From contig NC_053150.1 of the NCBI RefSeq assembly GCF_016808335.1, forward strand, positions 47,982,119 to 48,046,118: a stretch of DNA of 64,000 bases, read 5' to 3'. Under the pieces are notes generated by a model. That model was not told the origin of the DNA, did not search any database, and was given only the letters and a program-made list of their open reading frames with translations. This DNA comes from Panicum virgatum (lineage: Eukaryota > Streptophyta > Magnoliopsida > Poales > Poaceae). Of the stretch, positions 44,419 to 55,870 are shown in pieces. Position 1 is the first letter of the stretch, and the number at the start of each line of letters is the position of its first letter. Position numbers and translations under genes: made by a program.

Positions 44419-46789
44419 ATGGCCACAGCGCCACCGCCGTCGCTAGCGCGCCACCTCCTGCTGCCGGCCGGGCGCCTTTTCCTCCTCCTCCTCCTCCCGC
44501 TGGCCGCTGACGCCGCGCGCCTCCCGCTGGCCCTCGCGCCCGACGACGCCGACGCGCTCCTCAAGCTCAAGTTCGGGATCAGGGACGACGCCGGCGAGCT
44601 CAGCAGCTGGGCCCCCGGCACGAGCCCCTGCGACGGTGACGAATCCAAATGGGTCGGCGTCATGTGCAACAAGAACGGCGTGCACGGCCTGCAGCTCGAG
44701 GGGATGAGCCTCGCCGGCAAGCTCGACCTGGGCGCCCTCAAGGGCCTGTCCGGCCTCCGCACGCTGAGCTTCATGGACAACGAGTTCACCGGCCCGATGC
44801 CCGACGTCAAGGAGCTCAGTGGCCTCCGTGCCATCTTCCTGTCCGGCAACGAGTTCTCCGGGACGATCCCCGCCGACGCGTTCGCCGGGATGGGCTGGCT
44901 CAAGAAGATCGTCCTCTCCAGCAATAACTTCTCCGGCCCCATCCCGGCGTCGCTCGGCGACCTGCCCAAGCTCCTCGATCTGCAGCTCAACGACAACAAG
45001 TTCCAGGGCAAGATCCCTGATCTGAAACAGAAGGAGTTGAAGGAAGTCAATCTCGCAAACAATGAGCTCGAGGGGGAGATCCCGGCGAGCCTCAAGAACA
45101 TCAAGGCCGACATGTTCGCCGGTGAGCAACGACATGGATTTCTGGACCATGTTGTTCCTTTGACGTCGACGTGGACAGCATGTGATCTGTTGCTGTACAA
45201 ATGTGTGCAGGCAACAAGAAGCTTTGCGGTGCGCCGCTTGGTGCCAAATGCGAGGCCACTCCGCCGCCGGCAGTAAAGGCGCCAGTGCCGAGCTCCGACA
45301 AAGACGCCGCGGCGTCCACGGGCGCGTCCGCTGATGACGCGAAGCAAGCAGCTCAGAAGCCCGTGGAGGGCGTCACGTCCTACGGCGTCCTCGCCGCGGT
45401 CCTCGGCACGCTGGCGATCGCCGGCGTGGCGTTCTTCGCGCTGCACAAGCGGCGGGACAGGACCAAGAACTTCGGCCCGGCCGCGTCGACGAAGCCCTCG
45501 GGGCCGAGGGTCGAGCTGCAGCCGGCGGCGAAGGCCGAAGCCAGCGCGGCGCGCGGCGCCGCGCCGGCTGCGGCCGCCGCCGCCTCCGCCGCCGCCGCGG
45601 GCGGTGGCGGCGAGGAGCGCAGCAGCCGCGCGGGCGGCAGCACGGCGCGGAAGGTGGAGCAGGGGCGGCTGACCTTCGTGCGCGATGACCGCGGCCGGTT
45701 CTTCGAGCTGCAGGACCTGCTCAAGGCGACGGCGGAGGTGCTCGGCACCGCCAACCTCGGCGTGTGCTACCGCGCCACGCTCACCAGCGGGCACTCCGTC
45801 GTCGTCAAGCGGTTCAAGGAGATGAACCGCGTGGGCCGGGAGGACTTCGAGGAGCACATGCGGCGGCTCGGCCGGCTCAGCCACCCCAACCTCCTCCCGC
45901 TCGTCGCCTACTACTACCGCAAGGAGGAGAAGCTCCTCATCCACGACTTCGTCCCCAACCGGAGCTTGGCCAACCTCCTCCATGGTGACTAGCCACCATC
46001 AACACGATCGACTTGGTTCTCTGTTTTGTTAAAGTCTACTAATTGCTTGCTTGGTGCTCGATCGATGGCACGAACGAAGGCGAGGGCCGGGGGTTGAAGA
46101 AGGCGGTGCTGCACTGGAGCGCGCGGCTGAGGATCGTCAAGGGCGTGGCGCGGGCGCTGAGCTACCTGTACGACGAGCTGTGCATGCTCACGGTGCCGCA
46201 CGGGCACCTCAAGTCCTCCAACATCCTGCTCAACGGCCAGTACGAGCCGCTGCTCACCGACTACGCGCTGGTGCCGGTGATGAACCAGTCGCACGCCGCG
46301 CAGCTCATGGTGGCCTTCAAGTCCCCCGAGCGGAAGCAGTTCGGCCGCTCCTCCAAGAAGAGCGACGTCTGGTGCCTCGGCCTGCTCATCCTCGAGATCC
46401 TCGCCGGGAGGCCGCCGAGCTACGACCTGCCCAAGGCGGGCGCCGCGGCGGCGGCCGAGCCGTCGCCGTCGGCGTCGGCCCAGCAGAAGACGGCGGCGGC
46501 GGGCAGCGACCTGGTGTCCGTCGTGGGCTCGACGCCGGAGGGCGAGTGGCTGCGCGCCGTGGTGGACCCGGACCTGAAGGTCGAGGACGACGAGGACAGG
46601 GAGGAGATGGTGAAGCTGATCAAGATCGGCATGGCGTGCTGCGAGGCCAACGTGGACAGCCGGTGGGAGCTCAAGGCCGCCGTCGACAGGATCGAGGAGC
46701 TCAAGGCGGTGGACCGCGCCGGCGAGGACCAGTCCTTCTACTCGTCGGTGAACGACGAGGAGGACCTCAATGATGTCGCCATCAACTGA
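44419..46789 (+). CDS. LRR receptor-like kinase, pollen receptor-like kinase (PRK) type
   Basis: Exons are 44419-45121, 45211-45984 and 46080-46789, giving 728 residues with consistent phases. The start gives a signal peptide (HLLLPAGRLFLLLLLPLAADA). Next come an LRR N-cap (DDADALLKLKFGI, WVGVMC), about five LRRs (IFLSGNEFSGTIP, IVLSSNNFSGPIP), a Cys cap (NKKLCGAPLGAKC), one membrane span at about 291-315 and a Ser/Ala-rich juxtamembrane. The kinase domain keeps the ATP lysine (VVVKRFKEM) but has HGHLKSSN instead of HRDLKxxN and TDYA instead of DFG. These changes are typical of LRR-III/PRK proteins, which are atypical kinases acting by scaffolding, often in pollen tube growth with RopGEFs. 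The tail has the PRK-like SFYSSVNDEEDL. Pollen expression is inferred from family only. Confidence 0.93.
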
Positions 46790-47282
46790 TGGATCGACAT
46801 GGGCCGGCATGGGGATCAATCTGGGATCGTGCCGTGTGTGCATCGTACTGGCATGCCGACACGATGAAACGTACGTGAACTAGTAATGTGTACGCTTATC
46901 TTTCTTGCCGGTGGTAGAAAAGAGGTATATATCTTCGTATATATATAACACGAATCTTAGTTTGGTTTTCTCCGGGCAGTGGTCTCAGATAAATTTTCAG
47001 CAAATTCAACAGAAGTTCGTTTTTATTCAAATTGTCAAGAGTATCCTATTGGACTTGCGAAACTATGAATTCTGCAAAAGAGAAAAACGCGAAACCCACC
47101 ATCATTTCAGAATCATTATATCAGCATCAACGACACCATAATTTAGTGGGCTAATAACCATATTTACGGCCTTGGTCATCATTTGGCCTTGAAGAAAATA
47201 GCTTTGTAAGTTCACCACAAATGTGCAATCTGATTTTGTGAGTATATTTTCACTAATCAAATCAATATAAATGGGCTACCAT
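46790..47282. other. 3' UTR of the LRR kinase gene and spacer
   Basis: AT-rich sequence without a further feature. Confidence 0.5.
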
Positions 47283-47881
47283 CACTACTGGAAAAAGGCC
47301 CTTAGGCACCGGTTGAATAGAGCGTACCGGTTTTTCCAACCGGTACCCCGAAACCGAGACCAAAGGTTTTTGGCTTTAACACCGGGTAACACAACCGATA
47401 CCAATGGCATTCATTTTTGTCAAAAATATGCATGCAATGATGGCTGGGATTCGAAATTGGGACTTATTGCGTCACGTGCACCTTTCTTACCATCTCACCT
47501 ACACATCACTTGTGATGGGAAGAGAGATATTTTCCTTTTGAAGTAACCCTTGGATGAGGATTAGGTACCGGTTGGTAACACCAACCGGTACCTAAGGCTC
47601 TTAAGGTACCGGTTGGTGTTACCAACCGGGACCTAAGGCTCATCCGTAGGTACCGGTTGATGGTACCACCCGGTACTAATGTAAAAGTTACCACCCGGTA
47701 CCTATGGTGAGCCTTAGGTACCGGTTGGTGTTACCAACCGGTACCTAAGGCTTATCCATAGATTCCATCAACCCCAAAAGTACCGGTATGAAGATGAACC
47801 GGTACCTATGCTAGCATAGGTACCGGTTCATTTTTATACCGGTACTTTTAGGGTGGACCTTTGGCTTGTTTTCTACTAGTG
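47283..47881. mobile_element. Non-autonomous CACTA element, 599 bp
   Basis: The ends are CACTACTGGAAAAAGGCC and, reversed, CACTAGTAGAAAACAAGCC, the CACTA (Spm-like) terminus. The interior is dense in ACCGGTA/TACCGGT repeats in both orientations, as in subterminal transposase sites. The flanking triplets are CAT and TAT, so a 3-bp TSD would carry one mismatch. Confidence 0.85.
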
Positions 47882-49065
47882 TATTTTTTTAGAAAAAAAT
47901 AATATGAGGCGATGTTTCTTCTCAATTCTCATAGTCAAAATTATCGGTTGGGTTCACCAGATTTTATGAAGTGTTGATATAATACTCTTCATCACCATTT
48001 CCTTTTTTTTTTTGAATTTCTCCTAAATGCTAGATTGGTGTTCTGATTCTGAATAATGCTAGGAGCCTAGGATCACTGAAGCCCTAATATTTTGCAAAAA
48101 CTTGCCACCAAAGAGGTACTTGCTTAAAAGCCACTCAATGGATAGGCAATAAGCCTGTGTCGTTCAATATGAAAAGGTGATAAGTGTATAAACATAATAT
48201 ATGATTGTAGGAGAAAAATGTTATGCGCCGTAGGTTGGGAAAAAAAACACAAGACAAAAGTCTCATGCTTTTTGTCCATTAATTGAAAGGGGTATATACA
48301 TGCCAACATATATAGAGGATAAATTGCTTAAATTCTGGTGTCAATTGAATATGAGCCAATATACGTAGATGATCATAAATCAAGGAGTCTGAAGTATACA
48401 GAAAGGTAGTAAAGAATGTAAGAGTCTAAAGGAAGTCTCATGTTAGTTGTGTTCACCTGGTTTCTTAATTAGTTTGGGTGTGGTGTTCTGATCTGTCTTT
48501 CCTCCTCTTGATAAAATACATGCTCAAGCACTTATTTTTATAAAATATAGGCAAATAGGAATGAGTTTGCGAAATTATTCTCACATCCACTCCATTGGAG
48601 AAAGAATCCATGGCGTATCGTGAGGTGAGATAAAAATGTTTTTCCTTTTTTTAAGGAGAAAAGACGAAAGAGCCTCCTGAATCAAGAAGGAATTGGTTTA
48701 TGCTGGATCGATGCTGGTGCACGTAAGTTAGGTTGTCTGTTTGTCATGTAAGTCACACCCAGAGCTTCATCATTTTGGTTGCTGTAGGTATGTTATATAA
48801 CGCTTGTGTTAGTGGCTGGTGGCGAGTTAGCTCACGTTGTATGATAAACTTTTATTTTTTAATACAAAGATACACGGCTCTCCTGCACATTCGACAAAAG
48901 AAATCAAGAAGGAATTTGCTTCTTGTGACATGGAAACGGCGCCCTATCAGCTGACTGAATCAATTAAGCAGCAGTGTGGTGCACTTGAGAGCTAAAGCAA
49001 TAGTGCATTGTCGTGTAGTCAATTCTCCATGGATTTTCCTTACAGATACAATAAAATAAAGAAAA
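47882..49065. other. AT-rich spacer
   Basis: No coding, RNA gene or delimited repeat was recognised. Confidence 0.5.
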
Positions 49066-50557
49066 CTAGTAAGGTGGCCCGCGCTAATAGCGCGGTTAGT
49101 CTGATTTCAGCTATCATAGTAATATGTACATAAAATTCATTTTTTTCTCTAGGTAGTTTCTTTTTTTCTTCTCATAGTGATGAGGTATATGTGTACATTT
49201 TTTTAAGCATTCCAGAAGTAGGGCCATTTATTTCTACTTCGATGGAACCAACTGTTCATACTATTATTACTAAGTTTTATAATTTTATTCTAAATTTAGC
49301 TTTTTACTAATCAAAGTATCACAATAATATTTTGTGTTATTTATAATTCTAAAATTAGATGTAAACTAAGATTAGCTCATATGGTAGAACTTGTCCACTT
49401 GTGTTCAAGACTAAAAGTTCTCGACTCAGCATGAGTCCTCACATTCAGTGGTAGTAGATATGCCAGTCGACAGCGAGATGCTTGTAGTGACTTTGGGATC
49501 TACTTGCTCAATCCCCTGGAGGTGCTCGAGAGTGGTAGAGTTGCGTGCACGTATTCATAGAGGTGAGTATGTGTGCATGTTTGTGAGCATGTGTGCTTGT
49601 AATTTATTTCATAAAATAAAATTCTAAAAATATCTATTTAGTAATTGTATTTGTCATAGACTTCTATTGTAGCTATTTTGCATCCCAATTGGTATGCAAA
49701 TTGATTGCTAATTTTCTTTATCCTTTAATTCCATATTTAATTTTTTATTAGTCTGATTTGACATGGAGCCATTGTGTAAACTGCTAATTTCTTTACGATA
49801 ATTTCCTAATTTTTAAAATTTTAAATATATATAGTATTCTTATTTGATATGGATTTTTTGAGTTAGTCTAGATAGTTAGATCTTCGTAATGCTTCAGCTC
49901 GACATACAGACATACAGTTTGGCGATGGAAGCCACACTCCACAGCATGAAAGAACACACCCGCACGATGCCCAAATTGAAACAATCTGATATGGATACAT
50001 GTATCACAAATATTTGAACTACAATTCCATAGCCCAATACGGGCATATGCAAGTCATTCCCGTCGTTTTGTTGGAGTGCTCGTTAGCTTGATCAGTTTCT
50101 CTAGGCATGCAGCAAAACAATTTTTAGTAGCTATTTACTTTTCGTATTCGGTAAGGATTTTTAATCGAAAGCAAGTTTTATTAATTTATCAATTCTGAAA
50201 TTATATATACTACCCGTATTTGATGTGGACTCGCCCGTTAGCCTAATCAGTTTCTCTAGATGTACAACAAAATAATTTTTAGTAGCTATTTACTTATCGT
50301 ATTCGGTAAGGATTTTTAATCGAAGGCAAGTTTTATTAATTTATAAATTCCGAAATTATATATACTAATCGTATTTGATGTGGACTCTTTGTTACTAATC
50401 GTATTTGATGTGGACTCTTTGGGTTAATCTTGACCGTTAGATCTTCATAAAATCCAACAGTGCAAATCCTTCTCTTTTTTAGATTAACGTGGGAATTTCT
50501 AGACCATCTCGGCGAACGTGGTGGCTTTTTTTAACACTCCTTTAATAATATAATAGA
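49066..50557 (-). mobile_element. Non-autonomous Helitron, 1492 bp, both ends found
   Basis: On the minus strand it starts TCTATTATATTATTAAAGG (5' TC end, plus-strand 50557 leftward). It ends with a perfect 8-bp-stem hairpin (CCGCGCTA / TAGCGCGG, plus 49079-49095) and CTAG at 49066-49069. Host bases are A before TC and T after CTAG, the canonical A^T Helitron target. No Rep/helicase ORF is present. An internal ~90-bp block around 50085-50240 is repeated at 50225-50385 (TTTACTT-TCGTATTCGGTAAGG). Confidence 0.88.
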
Positions 50558-50752
50558 TAACCAACCCAACCCACTGGCCAGCTGCTAGAGCACAAACTAG
50601 TTAGTTGCCAGTGAAAAAGGAAGCCTAGCTTGCACAAATGCATCCCAACAACTTGCAACATTCTACAGTTGAATTGGCACCAATGTAAAGCATATTCCAT
50701 GGTGATGCTTCTTGCCTGAATTTCTGCCTGTCTAAACTTAACCATCATCACA
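50558..50752. other. 3' UTR region of the DUF599 gene
   Basis: Short AT-rich sequence between the Helitron and the stop codon; nothing else seen. Confidence 0.4.
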
Positions 50753-51601
50753 TCAGACTTCAGTGCTCTGATCACTCTCGGTATGCACCATGTCCACCTT
50801 CGCATTGGCCTCGCCATTGCTGCTCCCTTTCTGGACGTACTCGACCGTGTCGATGTTGTAAAGTATCGGGAGCACGGCCATGGAGCAGAGGCACGGCAGG
50901 ACGGGCCCGAAGATCCAGAGCAGGAGCGGCGCGCCGGCGAAGAAGAGCCGGTTGCCGGCGAGGTTGAGCCGGAACCCCCTCTCCATGACGTCGGCGACGT
51001 AGTCCCTGGTGAGCGGGAGGTGGAGCGCCGGCGACGGGGAGAGCGCGTTGACGAGGAAGGAGGCCTGGTTGAGCGTGCAGATGGCGAGGCTGTGGCAGAG
51101 GAAGGCGAGGAGGAAGACGAGGAGGAGGACGACGTACTTGAGCGCCATCATGTACTCGCCGTGCGCGCCGAAGACGGCGTCGCTGAGCGGCTTCTTCACG
51201 GCGTAGGTGCTGCTGAGCACGGCGGCGACGCCGGTGCAGAAGAGGATGGACGTCGTGGCCGCCAGCGTGGAGCCCATGAGCACGTTCCGCACCGACTGCA
51301 CCACCAGGATCGCCTGCTTCTCGTTGTTCTGCGCGCGCACCCACGACCGGTCGAGCAGTAGGCAAGGTCAGTGATCACTGCGGCCATGGCGATGAGCTAA
51401 TTAATGACATCGATGTGCAGCTACGGCTAGTACCTTCATCATGGAGAAGACCCAGAGGCGGCGCGCGGCGGCGCTGATGCCGACGGTGGAGCTGAGCGGG
51501 CTGCGGCGGACGGCGCGCCAGAGCCAGAGGTGGTACACCGCGGGGAAGAGGACGGCGAGCGGGATCAGCACCACGTCCAAGTAGCTCTCCCTCCACGCCA
51601 T
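50753..51601 (-). CDS. DUF599 family membrane protein
   Basis: Exon 1 is 51434-51601 and exon 2 is 50753-51328 (minus strand), phase 0, 247 residues. The first exon begins MAWRESYLDVVLIPLAVLFP and contains VYHLWLWRAVRRSPLSSTVG. The second starts NNEKQAILVVQSVRNVLMGS, the family's most conserved block, followed by hydrophobic segments (ATTSILFCTGVAAVLSS, YVVLLLVFLLAFLCHSLAIC, LFFAGAPLLLWIFGPVLPCL). The C-terminus is polar. DUF599 proteins are small plant membrane proteins of unknown function. The exon 2 acceptor was chosen for phase and family fit; a site slightly upstream is possible. A (CT)16 repeat lies in the 5' UTR and a TATA box at about 51765. Confidence 0.88.
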
Positions 51602-51616
51602 GGCCAACGACGATGG

Positions 51617-51620
<4 letters not shown>

Positions 51621-51652
<32 letters not shown>
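51621..51652. repeat. (CT)16 microsatellite in 5' UTR
   Basis: On the coding (minus) strand this is a GA repeat just upstream of the DUF599 start codon, a common plant core-promoter/5' UTR feature. Confidence 0.95.
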
Positions 51653-51654
<2 letters not shown>

Positions 51655-51760
51655 TGCAATCTCTTTCCCTTTGCCTCTCGATCAGCCGGAATGCGCGCTC
51701 GTAGACGATGATGTCGCACCACCGTGACGGGGGCTCCGCTGCTGTCCGCTCCGGCGTGGG

Positions 51761-51768
51761 ATATATAG
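51761..51768 (-). promoter_or_regulatory. TATA box of the DUF599 gene
   Basis: The minus strand reads CTATATAT within GCCTATATATCCC, about 160 bp upstream of the start codon. Confidence 0.6.
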
Positions 51769-51961
51769 GCAGGCGGGGAGCCGCCGGCCGCAGCCGGTCG
51801 AGCTGACCGTGACCACCACTTTCTTGGTGGAGCGCGAAGAAACGCGAGGAGACCACATCGCCAAGAGTGCGAAGCACATGCACGTACGCCGCTCGCTCGC
51901 TCTCTCCCATGGTGGACACCTACTCCAAGGCCACGACGCGCATAGAAAAACCCACTGACCA

Positions 51962-52706
51962 AAAAGTGGTAAAACTAAAGGAGAGCATTATATTAGACAT
52001 TAGCCGCGACAAACCCTTCATCCTGTCCCGGGCCAGCATGACGAAGCAGACTGGAGTTCCTCTTTTTCTGCCTTTTTTGCTCGCTTTTCGTGGACATTTT
52101 TTAGAGGGTAAAAAAGTAGCCAGCAGGTTTGCATGCATTGATGTTTTTTTTGACAAGGTGCTAGATAGTGCTCCTGTTCTTTAGATAATCCCACTTATGG
52201 CATATGCTAAGTAAAGCTGGACAGCTAGTCCATTCGTCGGTTTGCTTGTGATTTGAAGGATTCTGAAAGTTTTTTTTAAAGGATTGTCTATCATTTTATT
52301 AGTTGTTGCATGAAAATGATTTTGGTAGTTTTTCTATAGGAGGCAATCATCTAGAATTGTCTATATTGTAGTTGAAAAGGCTTGTATATATAGTTGGATT
52401 TACAGCTCCAATTAAATCTAACCTTTTACTAGCAAAAAAATCAAGTGTTTACGCCATCATTACTAAAAGTTACACTCAAAGGTGACGCCCATCATTACTA
52501 GCATTAACTGAAGTACAAAAAACTCAGGTGTTATTAGGAGGCTGTAAAATATTTACATTATTCTAATCTTATATGCCTATAATGGTAGAGCACAAACCTA
52601 CTCCAAAGTTCATTTGTTAGAGCCCTCCTATAACCCCCGGTCATGGTTTAGCTTTTTTTCCCTTTAATTAGAAAACCATTGTATTATAAGTTCATTTGTT
52701 TATGCC
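51962..52706. other. AT-rich spacer
   Basis: No gene seen. CGCCATCATTACTAAAAG at about 52451 resembles the sequence into which the solo LTR was inserted (GCCATCAT / TACTAAAA). Confidence 0.5.
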
Positions 52707-52711
52707 ATCAT

Positions 52712-53918
52712 TGTCGGTACCTCTGGACTAGGGTACCCCCTCTTGCTGTGTCAAGACTCGCGTAGTTATCCGTAGCTACGCCCTAAGGAGCTGAGCAGTC
52801 GGACCCCAGGGGTCCGACTCCATCCCACCGGACCAACGGTCCCGGACCCGCTTCCCGCTCGGGGACGGGTCCGGTGTCACCACGTGTCCCAGAGGTATTA
52901 CTGTGTCTAGGCGAGAGCCTTGTAGTTATCCTTGACTACGCGCTGACGACCTGAGCAGCCGGACCCCCGCGGTCCGGAGCCCTTCTCACCCGGTCAGCGG
53001 CCCCAGACCCATTCCTTGCTAGGGAAGGGTCCGGTGACGCCGCGTGTCCCGGAGAAGGGAGCGCTCAGCCAAAATAGCCGAGGGCCCCGAACCCCCATAT
53101 ACTATCCGGACCCCTCAGCGGGGAGGGAACAGACACCCCGCCTGGGGCAGGTCCGGAGCCGCCACGTGTCCGCAGGAGTAAGCACGCGCGCGGCCGCGAA
53201 GCTTCCTCGGGAAGACTCGCCCACCTACTGCATTCAATACGGGAGACGTAAGTGCGCTCTGCCACAGCAAAGCCCGAGGCGACTTTTGTCATGCTGCATT
53301 ATTGATTGCGCGTTACCAAGGCACACAGTGCAGCCGCATGCGCCGCCCACGCCATGCATGTCAGTCTGATACGCCAGTTGGACACAACGGCTCACCTTCG
53401 CCCATCATGACGCCTACGCAGTAGACCCAACAGTCTACGCCGCAACCTACACTGCCTCAACGGGCGCCTCGCCGATGGGACAAGTAAAGACCCCCCTCGG
53501 TCAGAGAGTCTACAGTACTATGAAGCGTATCCGGGGAGAGATTCTCAACCACTGTAGCACCATTAATGTCTTTTTCGTGGTATACTATACATCCTCGTTA
53601 GGCCCACCTGTCGAGGTCCAACGCCTGTGTACGCATCTCCCTTGCGCTATAAAAGAGAGACGCCCGTTAGAGAAGGACTAGGGTCAAAAAGTGACTTGGA
53701 GGCAGAGGATAGACTCATCCACAGACACAAGAGCAATACACCTCTCAGTGGACGTAGGGTATTACGCTTTAGCGGCCCGAACCACTCTAAATCCCCGAGT
53801 GTTCTTGCTTCATGAGTAGATCTGACGAATCGCTTGCGCTTTCCCGAGTAACCACCCTCTGGGATTAGGTGGGTGCACTACGCCACCCGGCTGTGACCCT
53901 CCTTCTAGAGCCACGACA
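52712..53918 (+). mobile_element. Solo LTR, 1207 bp, with perfect 5-bp TSD
   Basis: It starts TGTCGGTACC and ends CCACGACA, flanked by ATCAT on both sides (52707-52711 and 53919-53923). It has a TATA box (TATAAAAG at about 53648) in plus orientation. It shows repeated GGTCCGG/CCGGACC blocks, but no gag, pol, PBS or second LTR follows. It is therefore the product of LTR-LTR recombination. Confidence 0.93.
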
Positions 53919-53938
53919 ATCATTACTAAAAACATATT

Positions 53939-54480
53939 TATACAGAGGTACCACTTATTCTGCAAAATCAGCCTACATGATGTTCTTCCAAGGAAAGGTA
54001 ACACTCTGAGGGGCGCGAAGCTGATCTGGAAGGCATGGGCACCGCTGAAGGTGAGGTTCTTCACTTGGCTTGCAGTTAGGCAACTCATTTTATTTGGATA
54101 GCTGATCGGAGGCGCCGTCATGGATTGCCAGTAGGGGTGGATCTAGCATTGGGTCTAGGGGGCTCCAGCCCCACTAGACCCCACAAACGAATGAAGCCCC
54201 CCTTGAGCTCTCCTCCATTTTTAAGAAGAAAGGAGGAGGAAGAAGGAGATGAAGAAGAAAGGAACGGAGAGGATGAAGAAATCAACACTCCTTTTTATCA
54301 TTTTCGGATCCGCCACTAACTGCCAGGGGCTACAACATGCAGACTCTGTGATCAAGAAGATGAAACCGCCGACCAGTCGATCACCTTCTCTACAACTGCA
54401 TGGATGGTCACAGATATGGAGCACTGGTTATTTGGTTGGTTCAGACTTGAGTCAGGATGCGCATGGATGCTGATTGCTGA
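53939..54480 (+). pseudogene. Degenerate LINE ORF2 fragment (zf-RVT region) interrupted by a MITE
   Basis: The frames read YSAKSAYMMFFQG, then after a shift KLIWKAWAPLKVRFFTWLAV, the zf-RVT start of plant LINEs. After the MITE at 54132-54318 a Cys-rich continuation can be followed in changing frames. Several shifts and stops show it is long dead. Confidence 0.7.
54132..54318. mobile_element. hAT-type MITE inside the LINE fragment
   Basis: The inverted ends TAGGGGTGGATC (left) and TAGTGGCGGATCC (right, reversed) enclose 187 bp. The flanks ATTGCCAG and ACTGCCAG form an 8-bp TSD with one difference. Confidence 0.7.
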
Positions 54481-55076
54481 AGGTTCCTTGGTTTTAGCCT
54501 CGAGTCAGAAATGGCCACCTACTGCGCTCCCGTGTTTTGGAGAAAGGAAGTATCGTATTCGTATCTCCAATTCTCCATGCCTCCATCCATGACCAAGCAT
54601 GCGAGCAGTCCTTGTGCCCTCGTGGGAAATTGGGTTGTTGGCTTGGCTTGCTGCAGACCAGCCGCTCGCTAGCAGTGGACAAAGCTCATGCCTTGACCGT
54701 CGTCTCTGTAAACAAGACGGCATGCTTGTGTGTCGTCCTTCCTTTTCTTTAACCTTTGCTGCCATTACAGACAACATTATGTAAACCAGTTAGAGAAAGT
54801 GCTCCTCTGCTAAGGCCACTACAACGGCAAAAGGCAAAATAGCATGCATATCTAAGCACACAATCAAGTTAGATTACTGTCATTAAAATTTTCTGGCAAA
54901 GCAAAAGTAGATGAATCAGGCAGCATATCTTTGCTAACTTCAGCGTCAAATTAAAATGCTATTACATTAAACAGTACTATGACAGTATGAACCTGCTTAC
55001 CTTAGGTAGTCCACATGCATGCAGCAAGTAATAATAAAGGAACACTCACCTTTGTGTGCAGAAGCACAAGGGACTT
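54481..55076. other. LINE-like debris and spacer
   Basis: The first ~300 bp may continue the degenerate LINE. The rest is AT-rich with no feature. Confidence 0.35.
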
Positions 55077-55099
55077 GGGGGGGGGGGGGGGGGGGGGGG
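55077..55099. repeat. G23 homopolymer
   Basis: Twenty-three consecutive G on the plus strand. It is prone to sequencing error and able to form a G-quadruplex. Confidence 0.95.
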
Positions 55100-55714
55100 A
55101 AGCGAGCTTGTTAGTTCAGTGATGAGGAGTCTAGTTGGCAGGCAGCAGCCATTTGTGGTGATCCCTAATGGGGTGCTCTGGAAACGGCAAAAAAAAAATC
55201 AGTGCGTTCCATTTGTGGACTGCCTTGGCTCCAACATTCCCAAATCTCTTGAAAAGGATGTATTAATATGCATGGATGCTTCCACGTTTGCAGATCAGTA
55301 GGAGTTTTTCAGATCGGTTCCCCACTTCCCCACTAAATATGGCGATTTGCCTATGACGATTGACGACCTCACACGGGATAACGCTATAATACCCTAAGTG
55401 GTTTTCTTACTTGTACATGTTTTTTTCTTCCTTTGCAGGAATTACGGTCCCATGACTCCTTTCTAGTAACAACGGTGGCGCGAGTTTTTTTTTAAGACAC
55501 GGTGGATGGTGAACTGGCGCGAGGTTGAAGACCTCGAGCGTGCATGGGCCGTAACTAGGTAGGAATGTTTTCATGTGCCAGCCTGAAACTCTGGAATGTT
55601 TTCATCCATTGTGTGGCATTCTTGCATGAATAAGAAGCAAGACGTTTCCTTTGGTGTTTTTGTTGAATGGACAGGGAATGCCGAGACTTGATATTGTTTT
55701 CAGAAAAGTATCTC

Positions 55715-55870
55715 AAAGGAAGGTTGTTCAAGAACTAGCTGTACTACCTTAGTCAACTACAAATATAGGCTGAATGAACCCAACTTCTTCTGCTGCCCTA
55801 AATATGACATCTCTCCTTTATGGAAAGGGGTGATCTGGGCAAGTAAAGCAGCTAAGATGGGCTGCTCGTG
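55715..55870 (+). repeat. LINE ORF2 fragment, left copy of an inverted pair
   Basis: It encodes YRLNEPNFFCCPKYDISPLW and KGVIWASKAAKMGCSWKIG, a segment seen in plant LINE/retroelement polyproteins. A near-identical inverted copy lies at 57455-57612. Confidence 0.8.

Noticed and set aside
44370..45983. 537-codon minus-strand frame opposite the LRR kinase
   Set aside because: Shadow of the GC-rich coding strand, crosses the real introns and has no conserved domain.
46059..46789. Kinase exon read as a separate gene starting at an upstream ATG
   Set aside because: The exon joins exon 2 in phase at 46080 and completes the kinase domain.
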